64,000 nt of DNA, taken from NCBI GenBank assembly GCA_900230115.1, contig LT907983.1, positions 4,134,774 to 4,198,773 on the forward strand, read 5' to 3'. The stretch is from Spirosomataceae bacterium TFI 002. Its GTDB lineage: Bacteria; Bacteroidota; Bacteroidia; Cytophagales; Spirosomataceae. The notes under the pieces are model-generated. The model ran no database searches. It saw only the letters and a list, made by a program, of their open reading frames with translations, and was not told the origin of the DNA. Within the stretch, counting starts at the first letter, position 1. Each line of letters begins with the position of its first letter. This document shows, piece after piece, positions 8,790 through 18,491 of this stretch. The position numbers were made by a program, and so were the translations under genes.

Positions 8790-9392
8790 TTACCAAACAT
8801 TGAATATTACTACCGCGTAGATGAAAAAACGGAGGAATCTAAATAATGCCCAAAGCAGGTAGTGACCGAAGTTGAACCTAACCAGTCCACATGCCATACT
8901 TACAATAGAGTGGGGTAATGGGAGCAGGGCTCCAATTACAATAAATATCCCTCCCCACTTACGGAGCATGTCAATATGTTTTGCGAGTTTGATTTCAATA
9001 TTTGCTCTTACTTTAGGAATGGAGTAAATAGCTTTTCCGATAAAGTAAGCAACAATTCCTCCAGCGTAAGAGATACTCGCTAGTCCCAATAAGGTGAGCC
9101 AAGGCATTGACATTTTGGAACTCCAAGCGATAAAAATTTCGGGTGGAATTAGACCAAAAATGGTTTCTGAGGCAAAGAAAATAACAAAAATGCTAAGCGT
9201 ACTAAACTCAGTAACAATAGAATTGAAAATTGCCCTAGTGTCAAGTAGGTAATAGTCAACAAACAAAAATATTACGAGAAAAATGGCAATAGCCGTTCCT
9301 CCTTTGATTGCAGTAGCTTTAAGGAAATCATAGAATTTTGTCATTCTATAATACCTATTCATCGCAAGAACTTTGTTTTTCTTTTTGGTCAT
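8790..9392 (-). CDS. DedA/VTT-domain membrane protein
   Basis: A 200-residue integral membrane protein. One helix near the N-terminus (TAIAIFLVIFLFVDYYLL) is followed by the VTT/SNARE-associated core: FASETIFGLIPPEIFIAW, then a small-residue helix (LLGLASISYAGGIVAYFIGKAIY), an amphipathic stretch, and GALLPLPHSIVSMACGLVRF. DedA-family proteins move phospholipids or carrier lipids across the inner membrane; the specific substrate here is unknown. The usual GRFIPG-type Arg motif is replaced by GALLPLPHS, as in more distant VTT members. Confidence 0.8.
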   Translation of the reverse strand: MTKKKNKVLAMNRYYRMTKFYDFLKATAIKGGTAIAIFLVIFLFVDYYLLDTRAIFNSIVTEFSTLSIFVIFFASETIFGLIPPEIFIAWSSKMSMPWLTLLGLASISYAGGIVAYFIGKAIYSIPKVRANIEIKLAKHIDMLRKWGGIFIVIGALLPLPHSIVSMACGLVRFNFGHYLLWALFRFLRFFIYAVVIFNVW

Positions 9393-9614
9393 TAATTATC
9401 CTTCCTAAGTTTTATGTTGTGTTTCTACTATTGTAATCTTTATTTCAACTAATAAATTCAATATTTATTTAAAATGAAGTAAAGTAAATTTTCAATCTAG
9501 CTTTGGGCTGCTAAAATAACTGGTTTATTGATTAACATATTTCAACTTTGAAATAATCTCAGGATCATCAAAATTAGTTTTGAATTCAATTATTTTGATC
9601 GCCTTATTTACCCA

Positions 9615-11648
9615 TCACTCCGGAGAATAAACCCGTTCAGCGGTTTTTAGAATTTCTTCTTTTACCAAAGTCATTTTCTTGGTTTTTTTATTTACAAAAA
9701 GCTCCATTTGGTCATCGTAATGTGGACTATCAGGGTGATTAGAAGCTCCGTAACAATTTACAGATTCTATTTGTGGTAGTTTACCTTTTTCGTATTTCAC
9801 TAGTTGGATGTAGGAATCTCCCGCAACTCCTTTGGCAACTCCACCTTTCCATTCTTGAGAGTACATAGCTGCCAATACATCTGGTAAGTTTGGTAACGGT
9901 ATAGCTTTATCGCCACGCACAAGCTTTTGAACTTCGCCAAGTGGTTTTTCGGTGGTGCCAAAATGCACCATCATGAATGATTTTGTTTTTTCAATCAATC
10001 CTACAATCTCTGCTTCACTTACTATCATTTCCTTTGATCCATATGATTTGTAGACCTCATGAGCAAAAAGAGAAAAGAACCCAGCTCCTATATTTTCAAT
10101 TCCCGATTTACGATCCCAGTTTTTAAGTAATTCTATTTCTTTGCTGATCGAGGGATAAGCCTTTGAATCTAGTTGCATCAATGCATTGATATCGGTGGGG
10201 AAGTAGAATTTCGATGGATACTGACCGTCGTATTTGATTCTTTTGAAATCTTCATAATCTACTTTGTCGTATTGAGCTATTAATTCAGCAAAACGCACAC
10301 TTCGGTTATTGTTATTAGTAGGATAACCCATTGTTGGGTCAAAGTCTTCGGGCTTTAAGTTCTCTTCTGGTGCAGTGGCTCGAAAAACTGTATTGTTGGA
10401 ATTGTACAAATATCCAGCTTTGGGGTTGAAGTATTGTGGAAGGTCTTTTAGAGGGTGAAAGTCACTCCATAGAGTTGCAGAAGTATCTCCAGGAACAACT
10501 CCTTTCCAATCGTATGCAGGATTACGGAAAGGAATTTTACCATTATCAACATAAAATATATTGTCATTGTTATCGGCGTAAACGGTATTGAATCCTGGGA
10601 TCGCAACCATCTCCATGGCTTCGTAAAACTCATCAAAGTTGCTGGCTTTGTTCATTCTATACCATTGTTCTATTCCTCTTACGTCTTGATTTGCCCCAAG
10701 TCTCACAGAGAATACACCATTGTCAGTTTTTAAGGTGGCTCCGTATTTGCTCCAATAAGCTTTTTTAGAAAAAGGAATTTTCAGAAATCCCATTTTTACT
10801 TTCATTTTTACCTTTCTTTCTTCCAGTTCAAGCCAGTCTCCATCGAATTTGTAAAGGTTTGACTTTGTGTCTTTCATTGTAAGCTGGAACACATCGATCT
10901 TATCTTGATGGTTGACCGTATGCCCCCATCCTAAGTTTTCATTTGTACCAACAAAAACGGTGCATCCGCCAGGAAATAAACCGCCAAGCATATTCCAACC
11001 TTCTTCGCTCGATAGATGTGCCTCATACCACGCAACAGGCCCTTCGAGGGGTTGATGAGAGTTAATGTTTAGGTATGTCGCACCGTCTTTGGTTTTGAGC
11101 GAAGAAAAAGCAAATGCATTGGAGCCTTTTGGAATTGATGTTCCGGGCATTTCGCCCTTAAATATTTTAGACAAAACCCCGTCAACACCAGAAATGACAG
11201 ATAAAGAAAGTAAAACCGAAGAAAGGTAATCTTCTACCTTTATAGGATATGTGTTTTTGACCAAAATCTCTTCAGGATGTTTGGCGGCATAGGCATTGAT
11301 TCCAGCGACATAGCCTTCCACTACTTTCAAGAAGTCGGGGGAAAGCGTTGAAATTTTCTCTTTCGCTGTTTGCTGTGTTCGTAATAAGCCAACTACATAG
11401 TCTATCGTTGCTCCGTCTTTCCCATTTAATTGAGCAAGCATTCCTTTACCAGCAAGCGTTGGGAACTGAAGTGTCTTAAAATCATCTTCTGCATGTGCCC
11501 AAGCTAAACCGTATGCCACTTGAGCATCAGTGGGAGCGAAAATGTGTGGAACTCCATAATTATCACGGGCGATTTTGATCTCACTGGTATTTATTTGTGC
11601 ACTACTGATTATAGGGAAGAAAAGGATAATGAATAGCAATTTTTTCAT
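9615..11648 (-). CDS. Penicillin acylase-family Ntn hydrolase (acyl-homoserine lactone acylase-like)
   Basis: A 677-residue exported amidohydrolase. Signal peptide residues 1-18 end in SSAQ. The short alpha subunit contains IARDNYGVPHIFAPTDAQVAYGLAWAHAEDDF, a family hallmark. Autocleavage is expected between Gly175 and Ser176 in PKGSNAFA, giving a beta chain with Ser176 as N-terminal nucleophile. Further core motifs are NINSHQPLEGP and GWGHTVNHQDKIDVF. Members deacylate penicillins, cyclic lipopeptides or AHL signals; by overall form this one resembles AHL acylases of the PvdQ/QuiP type, but substrate range cannot be read from sequence. It is divergently placed from the beta-helix genes. Confidence 0.9.
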   Translation of the reverse strand: MKKLLFIILFFPIISSAQINTSEIKIARDNYGVPHIFAPTDAQVAYGLAWAHAEDDFKTLQFPTLAGKGMLAQLNGKDGATIDYVVGLLRTQQTAKEKISTLSPDFLKVVEGYVAGINAYAAKHPEEILVKNTYPIKVEDYLSSVLLSLSVISGVDGVLSKIFKGEMPGTSIPKGSNAFAFSSLKTKDGATYLNINSHQPLEGPVAWYEAHLSSEEGWNMLGGLFPGGCTVFVGTNENLGWGHTVNHQDKIDVFQLTMKDTKSNLYKFDGDWLELEERKVKMKVKMGFLKIPFSKKAYWSKYGATLKTDNGVFSVRLGANQDVRGIEQWYRMNKASNFDEFYEAMEMVAIPGFNTVYADNNDNIFYVDNGKIPFRNPAYDWKGVVPGDTSATLWSDFHPLKDLPQYFNPKAGYLYNSNNTVFRATAPEENLKPEDFDPTMGYPTNNNNRSVRFAELIAQYDKVDYEDFKRIKYDGQYPSKFYFPTDINALMQLDSKAYPSISKEIELLKNWDRKSGIENIGAGFFSLFAHEVYKSYGSKEMIVSEAEIVGLIEKTKSFMMVHFGTTEKPLGEVQKLVRGDKAIPLPNLPDVLAAMYSQEWKGGVAKGVAGDSYIQLVKYEKGKLPQIESVNCYGASNHPDSPHYDDQMELFVNKKTKKMTLVKEEILKTAERVYSPE

Positions 11649-11923
11649 GCGATGAATGTAGTTTATTTCGAGTGAATAAACTGTGAAATGATCTTAAAGT
11701 TTAGTTAGATGTTATTTCATTTAGCTATGATCTTTTGTAACGAACAAAGTACCTAGGGGTAAATTCTTTTGCCATTTTATAAATCAACCATAGTATGCTT
11801 GAAACAGCTTGTATTACCTGATTTTAGCAACTCTTCATACAATTCATTTCTTCTTTCATTTTCTACGCTAAAATTGCGACATTGTAAGAAATTCAACCAT
11901 CCTATAATTTAAATCAAAAATTG

Positions 11924-13603
11924 ATGAATCTCTTCAAGAAAAGACTTCTCGTTTTATTCTTATTCCTTGGCTATACTTTTGTGTCAAATGGACAAGCGAA
12001 AACTGCACTAGAAAATGCACCCCATGAAACCGTAATAATCACTTCGAAAAATGGGAAAATTGAGGTAAAAACGAATCAAAAGGGTGAGCTTACCCTAAAT
12101 GTGCCTTCCAAAGTGGCTAAAAGTATGAAATCTCTTGGCGTAGTGGGCTACAAAGCATTTGGTGCCATAGGAGATGGTAAAACCGATGATATGAATGCCA
12201 TTGCGGCGGCACATGCTTTCGCAAATCAAAACGAACTGATGGTGAAAGCCGACGAAGGTGCAACTTTCTACATCAGTGGAAAAGAGCGAACTGCCATTGT
12301 GCAGACCGATACGGATTTTGGTAACGCGAACTTTTTGATTGACGATAGAGACGTTGAAAACCGAAATACATCTGTTTTTAAAGTAAGTTCTAACCTACAA
12401 CCACTTAAACTTGAAGGGGTAACTTCATTGAAAAGAAATCAAAAAAAGATTGACGTTTCTTTACCTCAAAACTGTCTTATAACTGTTTATGATTCTAATG
12501 TTAAACGTTATATCCGATACGGATTGAATCAAAATAACGGTGCACAGCAAACTGATATTTTCTTAGTTGACAAAGACGGAAACGTAGATATGGATGCTCC
12601 AATTATTTGGGATTTTGATCAAATAACCGAAATAACAGCACTTCCAATCGATGATAAAACCCTGAATATAAGAGGAGGGAGGTTTACCACAATTGCTAAT
12701 CAAGCTGAATCAAAATACACGTATTACAGCCGCAACATTGCTATAAAACGTTCTAATGTGACTGTTGACGGTCTTGAGCATCGCATCACAGGAGAAGGAG
12801 ATCATGGAGCACCGTATGGTGGTTTTTTGAATATTGGAGAATGTGCTTTTGTATTGGTGAAAAATACAATCTTAACTGGTCACAAAACCTACAGCACCAT
12901 CGGAGCTGCGGGTAAGGCTGTAACTATGGGAACTTACGACTTATCGGTAGGTCGAGCATTGAATGTATCGTTTGTGAATTGTACTCAAACCAACGACATC
13001 AATGACCGTACTTATTGGGGGATTTTAGGCTCCAATTATTGTAAAAACTTACTTTACGACAATTGTACCCTTTCTCGTTTTGATGCTCACATGGGTGTGG
13101 CAAACGCTACCATTCGTAATTCAACACTTGGGCATATGGGAATCAATGCAATAGGAAGCGGCACTTTTACATTAGAAAATTCTACCATTCAGGGCTGGAG
13201 TCTTATTAATTTACGATCGGACTATGGAAGTACTTGGCAGGGGAAATTTATTATTCGAAACTGTACTTTTAAGCCAAGAAACGGTGGAGGGACTAATTTA
13301 AGTCTAATTGGTGGCTCGTATTCTGGACAACATGATTTTGGTTATACTTGCTATATGCCCGAAGAAATTTTGATTGAAAACCTTCGTATAGAGGATGGCA
13401 ATCATGCAGCTGAATATGAAGGCCCAGTAATTTTTTCGAATTTCAATTCTGCTAATACAGATGCCAGTTACCAACAAGCTTACCCAAATGTAATCACTAA
13501 GAAAGTAATACTGAAAAATGTAACTACAGAAAGCGGAAAGGCTTTGAGAGTAAGTGACAATACGTACATGTTCCGAAATGTGAAGGTTGAGCAAGTAAAT
13601 TAA
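11924..13603 (+). CDS. Secreted right-handed beta-helix protein, copy 1
   Basis: A 559-residue exported protein, with the start set at ATG 11924 (signal peptide NLFKKRLLVLFLFLGYTFVSNGQ). Residues about 75-110 match the pectate-lyase-like entry segment (YKAFGAIGDGKTDDMNAIAAA), which caps right-handed beta-helices of GH28, polysaccharide-lyase and tailspike-type enzymes. The remainder is repetitive strand-turn sequence with Asn-rich rungs (LKNTILTGHKT, VSFVNCTQTNDIN). It is a close paralog of the next gene along its whole length. No catalytic residues could be fixed. A nearby sulfatase suggests action on a sulfated or acidic polysaccharide. Confidence 0.75.
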   Translation: MNLFKKRLLVLFLFLGYTFVSNGQAKTALENAPHETVIITSKNGKIEVKTNQKGELTLNVPSKVAKSMKSLGVVGYKAFGAIGDGKTDDMNAIAAAHAFANQNELMVKADEGATFYISGKERTAIVQTDTDFGNANFLIDDRDVENRNTSVFKVSSNLQPLKLEGVTSLKRNQKKIDVSLPQNCLITVYDSNVKRYIRYGLNQNNGAQQTDIFLVDKDGNVDMDAPIIWDFDQITEITALPIDDKTLNIRGGRFTTIANQAESKYTYYSRNIAIKRSNVTVDGLEHRITGEGDHGAPYGGFLNIGECAFVLVKNTILTGHKTYSTIGAAGKAVTMGTYDLSVGRALNVSFVNCTQTNDINDRTYWGILGSNYCKNLLYDNCTLSRFDAHMGVANATIRNSTLGHMGINAIGSGTFTLENSTIQGWSLINLRSDYGSTWQGKFIIRNCTFKPRNGGGTNLSLIGGSYSGQHDFGYTCYMPEEILIENLRIEDGNHAAEYEGPVIFSNFNSANTDASYQQAYPNVITKKVILKNVTTESGKALRVSDNTYMFRNVKVEQVN

Positions 13604-13616
13604 GGAATACATAAAG

Positions 13617-13635
13617 CAGGGTGATTCTCATTCTG
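13617..13635 (+). terminator. Rho-independent terminator between the beta-helix paralogs
   Basis: CAGGGTGA and TCATTCTG form an 8-bp stem (two G-U pairs) with a three-base loop, followed by seven T. It sits 14 bases past the first beta-helix stop, so the two paralogs are probably separate transcripts or are partly uncoupled. Confidence 0.7.
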
Positions 13636-13670
13636 TTTTTTTCTTTAAAGCTAAAACCTGACGAACATTA

Positions 13671-15368
13671 ATGAAAATTCAATCATTCTATAAAATCATC
13701 CCCAAATTGATGAATCTAAACTTAAATAATATCCTTTTTTTGTTGCTTGCAATGAGTTGTGTGAGTGTGTTTGCCCAAAACTCAGAACCTCAAGAGACGG
13801 TTATAATTACAGCTCAAAAAGGCAAGACAGAGGTAAGTACAAATGCTAAAGGTGAATTAGTATTAAACATCTCTCCCCAAACTGCTCGCAAACTTAAAGC
13901 TCAAGGTTCTGTAAGCTATGGTGATTTCGGGGCAAAAGGTGATGGTAAAACAGATGACATAAATGCCATTGCAGCTGCTCATGCATTTGCAAATCAAAAT
14001 GGCTTAAAGGTAAAAGCTGGCCAAGGTGCGACTTACTATATAGGTGGCGGAGCACGTGTTGTAATCGTACAAACCGACACTGACTTTGGTAATGCTAGTT
14101 ATATCATTGATGATTCTGAGGTAGAAGATCAAAATGAACCAGTTTTTAAAGTTACTTCCAACCTACAGCCATTGAAAGTTGATGGGATAACTTCCTTAAA
14201 AAGGAATCAGTCAAAAATTGATGTAAGCCTACCACAAAGTTGTCTTATTACAGTTAGTAACTCAAATGTAATGCATTACATTCGTTATGGATTGAACCAA
14301 AATAATGGTGCCGAACAGACTGATATTTTTCTAGTAGACAAAAATGGAAACGTAGATATGGATGCTCCAATTATTTGGGATTTTGACCAAATAACTGAAA
14401 TAACTGCTCTACCAGTAGATGAGAAAGAATTAAAAATAACAGGGGGACGCTTCACAACAATTGCGAATAGAGAAGGTGATACTCACGGGTATTATCAGAG
14501 AAACCTTGCAATAAGACGTTCCAATGTAACAGTAGATGGATTGGAACATCATATCACCGGAGAGGGAGATTTGGGTTCTCCATATGGAGGTTTCATTAAT
14601 ATTGCAGATTGCTGCTTTGTGTTGGTCAAAAACACCGTCCTAACTGGTCACAAAACTTACATTAAAATTGGGAGTGCAGGTAAGCCAGTATCTATGGGAA
14701 CATATGACATTCTTGTTACACGAGCTCTCAATATATCATTTGTGAATTGCACACAAACCAATGACATTAACGACCGTGTATATTGGGGGATTTTGGGTAC
14801 CAATTATTGTAAAAACCTGCTTTATGATAAATGCATCCTTTCTCGTTTTGATGCACACAAGGGCGTTGCCAATGCCACCATTAGAAACTCTACACTGGGT
14901 CACATGGGAATCAACGCGATCGGTAGCGGTACTTTTACGCTAGAAAATAGCACAATCCACGGCGGAACTTTGGTGAATTTACGCTCGGATTATGGTAGCA
15001 CATGGCAAGGTGAATTCATTATTCGCAACTGTATTTTTAAGCCAAGAGGCGGAACTGGAAGTAAGCTTAGTCTCATAGGAGGGGCATATTCTGGGCAGCA
15101 TGACTTCGGGTATACTTCTTATATGCCAGAGAAAATCACCATAGAAAACCTTCATATTGATGATTCAGATGCACCTGCTAATTATGAAGGGCCAGCAATT
15201 TTTATGGATTTTAATCGTGAAAATACTAACGCGTCTTATAAGCAAGCTTACCCAAATGTCATAACCGAAAAAGTAATTCTAAAGAATGTAACCACTGCAA
15301 GCGGTAAGGCTTTGAGAGTGAGTGATAATGAGTATATGTTTAGAAGTGTAGATGTGGTTGTGGAGTAA
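13671..15368 (+). CDS. Secreted right-handed beta-helix protein, copy 2
   Basis: A 565-residue paralog of the preceding protein with the same order of segments: a signal peptide ending SVFAQ, the conserved ETVIITAQKGKTEV strand, the SYGDFGAKGDGKTDDINAI beta-helix cap, and the same Asn-rich rungs to the C-terminus. A second in-frame ATG at 13710 would give a shorter, more typical signal peptide and may be the true start. Tandem duplication is clear. Differences concentrate at the ends and in exposed loops (for example AGGARVVIV versus SGKERTAIV), which suggests substrate divergence. A lipoprotein gene follows after 32 bases. Confidence 0.75.
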   Translation: MKIQSFYKIIPKLMNLNLNNILFLLLAMSCVSVFAQNSEPQETVIITAQKGKTEVSTNAKGELVLNISPQTARKLKAQGSVSYGDFGAKGDGKTDDINAIAAAHAFANQNGLKVKAGQGATYYIGGGARVVIVQTDTDFGNASYIIDDSEVEDQNEPVFKVTSNLQPLKVDGITSLKRNQSKIDVSLPQSCLITVSNSNVMHYIRYGLNQNNGAEQTDIFLVDKNGNVDMDAPIIWDFDQITEITALPVDEKELKITGGRFTTIANREGDTHGYYQRNLAIRRSNVTVDGLEHHITGEGDLGSPYGGFINIADCCFVLVKNTVLTGHKTYIKIGSAGKPVSMGTYDILVTRALNISFVNCTQTNDINDRVYWGILGTNYCKNLLYDKCILSRFDAHKGVANATIRNSTLGHMGINAIGSGTFTLENSTIHGGTLVNLRSDYGSTWQGEFIIRNCIFKPRGGTGSKLSLIGGAYSGQHDFGYTSYMPEKITIENLHIDDSDAPANYEGPAIFMDFNRENTNASYKQAYPNVITEKVILKNVTTASGKALRVSDNEYMFRSVDVVVE

Positions 15369-15400
15369 ATGAATACCATAAGGCTTAAAATTGAGTTGTA

Positions 15401-15898
15401 ATGAAAACAGTAATTGACAAAATAATAAGTACCAAAATGAGAGTAATTGCTTTGTTATTTATTTGCAGCTTGTTTTTAAATGCTTGCATAAGTAAGAACG
15501 AGAATAGTAGTTTAAATCCGCTAGAGGGAACGTGGAAATTGATTAGCGGGACAAGCATAAAAGGCCTCGATACGCTGGTAACAGATTATACTCAAAATCA
15601 AGAAATGATTAAAATTATCAATGACACACATTTTTCGTTTTTAAGACATGATTTAAACAAAGGTTTAGATAGTAATGCAGTTTTTGTAGCCGGAGGAGGA
15701 AGATATACTTTGAAAGGAAACTTATATACGGAATACCTCGATTACTTTAACTCAAGAGAATGGGAAGGAAATAGCTTTGAATTGGAATTTAATATTTCGG
15801 GTGATACTTTAATCACAAGTGGCCGTGAAAAGGTTGAAGAGTTGAATATTGATTACATAAATATTGAGAAATACATCAAAGTAATTAGTAAGGATTAA
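15401..15898 (+). CDS. Lipocalin-like lipoprotein
   Basis: A 165-residue putative lipoprotein. The lipobox is LFLNAC, with the lipidated Cys near residue 29. The mature part begins NPLEGTWKLISGTS, a pattern typical of lipocalin-like/DUF4488-type small beta-barrels in Bacteroidota, followed by alternating strands. ATG 15437 (MRVIALLF) is an alternative start giving a tighter signal peptide. It follows the second beta-helix gene closely on the same strand and precedes a sulfatase, so it is probably part of the same unit. No catalytic function is suggested. Confidence 0.6.
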   Translation: MKTVIDKIISTKMRVIALLFICSLFLNACISKNENSSLNPLEGTWKLISGTSIKGLDTLVTDYTQNQEMIKIINDTHFSFLRHDLNKGLDSNAVFVAGGGRYTLKGNLYTEYLDYFNSREWEGNSFELEFNISGDTLITSGREKVEELNIDYINIEKYIKVISKD

Positions 15899-15947
15899 TG
15901 AAAAAAAGTTTTCTTCAACCTTTCTAAAAGCCATTCTTTGCCCGCAA

Positions 15948-17387
15948 ATGCCCAAGTTATATAAGATTTTAATTCTCTTAATCCTCACCTCCTGTATCCC
16001 CGCAAAGGATTCAAAGAAATCAATTGGTCAAAAGCAAAATCTCAAGCCAAATATCATCCTTATCATGACAGATGACCAAGGCTGGTTTGATGTTGGGTTT
16101 AATGGGAATGATGAGATCAAAACTCCAAACCTTGATGCTTTGGCTGCTAAAGGAATCATTTTAGATCGTTTTTATGCTGCTTCGGCGGTGTGTTCTCCTA
16201 CTCGGGCAAGCTTGATCACAGGCAGAAATCCGCTTCGCATGGATATTCCTTATGCCAATAATGGCCACATGAAAACCGAGGAAATTACCATTCCTGAGCT
16301 TTTGAAAAAAGAAGGTTATACGACAGGACACTTTGGGAAGTGGCACTTAGGTACATTGAGTAAAACGGTACTGGATGCCAACAGAGGTGGAAAACCCCAA
16401 TTCGAAAAGGATTATTCTATTCCTAGCCAGCATGGCTATGACCAGTTTTTTTGTACTGAATCCAAAGTGCCAACTTTTGACCCATTGATTCAACCTGCGA
16501 ATTTTAAAGAAGGTGAAAGCTTACGATATGGCTGGAGAGCAGTTGAGGAAAATGAAGCTAGTAAAGCTTACGGCACTGCTTTTTGGAATAAGGAAAAGGA
16601 AAGTGAAACCAATAATCTAGAAGGAGATGATTCCCGTGTGATCATGGATAGAGTCATTCCTTTCATTGAAAATGCCGACAAGCCATTCTTTTCTACTTTG
16701 TGGTTTCATACACCACATTTACCAGTGGTGAGTGATAAAACTCACCGCAATATTTACAAAAAATTAGATATAGAAAAGCAGTTGTATTACGGCACCATTA
16801 CGGCAATGGATGAGCAAATGGGGAGGTTGTGGAATAAGCTCGAAGAATTGGGGGTTGCGGAAAATACCATTATCTTTTTCTGTAGTGATAACGGGCCAGA
16901 GCGAGATACTCCAGGAAGTGCGGGCATTTTTAGAGAACGCAAAAGAAGTTTGTACGAAGGAGGAGTAAGGGTGCCTGCTTTTGTGGTTTGGAAGGGAAAC
17001 TTTAGTAGCGGACAAAGAATCGATTTCCCTATGTCAACTTCCGATTATTTACCAACAATAGTTGATTTACTAGCAATCAAATACCCGGATACTCGCCCAA
17101 TTGATGGCATAAGTATCTTGGATGCATTGGAAGGAAAAGAACGCCAACGAACTAAACCTATGGGCTTTATTTGTACACCACAAATCTCCTGGGTCACACA
17201 GCAATATAAACTCATCACAGATGAAAAACTTACAAAATTTGAACTGTATGATTTATTCAGCGATAAATCTGAAAAGCATAATGTAATAAGTGACTTTCCT
17301 GAAGTAGCGGCAAACATGAAAACTGACTTACTACTTTGGCTTAAATCGGTAGAAAGAAGTAGTGAAGGGCTCGATTATAATAATTGA
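15948..17387 (+). CDS. Sulfatase, formylglycine-dependent (lipoprotein)
   Basis: A 479-residue type I sulfatase expected to hydrolyse sulfate esters on carbohydrate, probably tethered to the envelope through a lipobox (LILTSC, Cys16). Metal-binding Asp residues are in IIIMTDDQ-type sequence (ILIMTDDQGW). Cys82 in VCSPTRASL is the CxPxR site converted to formylglycine by a sulfatase-modifying enzyme that is not in this window. Further motifs are GKWHLG, TLWFHTPHLPV and FFCSDNGPE. It belongs with the beta-helix proteins upstream in a putative polysaccharide-degradation unit. The specific ester is unknown. Confidence 0.92.
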   Translation: MPKLYKILILLILTSCIPAKDSKKSIGQKQNLKPNIILIMTDDQGWFDVGFNGNDEIKTPNLDALAAKGIILDRFYAASAVCSPTRASLITGRNPLRMDIPYANNGHMKTEEITIPELLKKEGYTTGHFGKWHLGTLSKTVLDANRGGKPQFEKDYSIPSQHGYDQFFCTESKVPTFDPLIQPANFKEGESLRYGWRAVEENEASKAYGTAFWNKEKESETNNLEGDDSRVIMDRVIPFIENADKPFFSTLWFHTPHLPVVSDKTHRNIYKKLDIEKQLYYGTITAMDEQMGRLWNKLEELGVAENTIIFFCSDNGPERDTPGSAGIFRERKRSLYEGGVRVPAFVVWKGNFSSGQRIDFPMSTSDYLPTIVDLLAIKYPDTRPIDGISILDALEGKERQRTKPMGFICTPQISWVTQQYKLITDEKLTKFELYDLFSDKSEKHNVISDFPEVAANMKTDLLLWLKSVERSSEGLDYNN

Positions 17388-17389
17388 AT

Positions 17390-18229
17390 TTAGAAATCGT
17401 ATTCAAACCCAATTGTCACTGTTCCAAAATTCAGCCAGTTTTTGACATAACCATCGCCAGGACCTTTATTGTCATTTGATGTTCCTACAGCTCCTCCACC
17501 TAGGTAACGCAAATTAATAAACGACTTCACTGGCTCACTCAATTTTACACCAGTTCTTAAACTTGCGTCTAATATTGCACCTACGATTTCGGTGTCACTT
17601 CCATTTAAATAGCTTACTGGAGCATAAATTCCGTCGGATTCTAATTCCATGTAAACATTTTTGTTCAATTCGAGCTTACTTCTAATTTTCAAAGCAGGTA
17701 CGGGGCCAAGGTCTCTATTTGTTCTAAATTTACTTCCATCCGTAGATTCGAAAGTAATGGTTGCATTACGTAATTGTAGAGTTCCTCCAATCGCAAATTT
17801 GAATTTGTCTGGATTTTTGATCAACTCACGTAAGTAACTTACACGATAAAAAGGGAAGTTATAGAGCAAGTTTACGCTTGAGGAGGCAGGGAAAACCAAA
17901 TCATCAACTATCAAATCTTCGTTAAGTAAGACTTGCGATTCAATTTTTAACGGCTGATATAAGAAAACCAATGTATTGCGTTCGTTCCATTCAAATTCTA
18001 ATGACATCCGATTGACAGGAAAAAGTACATCTTGCCCTCCATCACGCTTATAATCGAAGTATGTTCCGTTTTGACCGAATTGAACGTTATGACCTAAAAC
18101 GCCTAAGTACCCTATTTCGGCAACGGCTCTAACCTTGTATTTTTTATCAGCATCTTTTTCGTTTTGGGCAGATACGGTCAGACTGATTATTAGAAAAAAT
18201 GTAAGCGTTATTATTTCTCTAAGTTTCAT
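17390..18229 (-). CDS. Putative outer-membrane beta-barrel protein
   Basis: A 279-residue exported protein, taking ATG 18229 (signal peptide KLREIITLTFFLIISLTVSAQ) rather than the longer TTG-initiated frame to 18277. The mature chain is made of amphipathic strands with aromatic girdle residues (FPFYRVSYLREL, VYMELESDGIYAPVSYL) and ends in an aromatic residue (GFEYDF), as expected for an outer-membrane beta-barrel insertion signal. No named family is recognised. It converges on the sulfatase with a two-base gap. A transport or structural role is inferred only from the fold. Confidence 0.65.
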   Translation of the reverse strand: MKLREIITLTFFLIISLTVSAQNEKDADKKYKVRAVAEIGYLGVLGHNVQFGQNGTYFDYKRDGGQDVLFPVNRMSLEFEWNERNTLVFLYQPLKIESQVLLNEDLIVDDLVFPASSSVNLLYNFPFYRVSYLRELIKNPDKFKFAIGGTLQLRNATITFESTDGSKFRTNRDLGPVPALKIRSKLELNKNVYMELESDGIYAPVSYLNGSDTEIVGAILDASLRTGVKLSEPVKSFINLRYLGGGAVGTSNDNKGPGDGYVKNWLNFGTVTIGFEYDF

Positions 18230-18423
18230 GTATAATTTGTTTGGATATTTAATATTGAAACTGATAAACGTCTTCAATGTTCGGCAATGGGTGTTTACTT
18301 TTTTTAATCACCTTAGTAGTTAATAAACACTTTTTCCTTTATCGAATACTTGCTTTTTTTTTGACTCAAAGCTTCAATCATTAAGTGAACAGCAATTTTA
18401 GTAGCTTGTTTTTAGTCAAAATA

Positions 18424-18435
18424 GGTATTTATACC
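18424..18435. promoter_or_regulatory. GGTAT-TT-ATACC inverted repeat
   Basis: A 12-bp inverted repeat about 57 bases upstream of the PsiD-like gene start. It is followed by a TTAGTTTTTG segment that loosely resembles the Bacteroidota -7 element TAnnTTTG with one extra base. It could be an operator; the evidence is only symmetry and position. Confidence 0.3.
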
Positions 18436-18491
18436 CTGTTTTCAATTGAATTAGTTTTTGAGGTTTGTAAACCAGAAAACTAATAACAATT

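Noticed and set aside
9567..9599. ATCAAAAT/ATTTTGAT hairpin past the acylase gene as a terminator
   Set aside because: The stem is A/T-only and no T run follows on the minus strand, so I could not support a terminator call.
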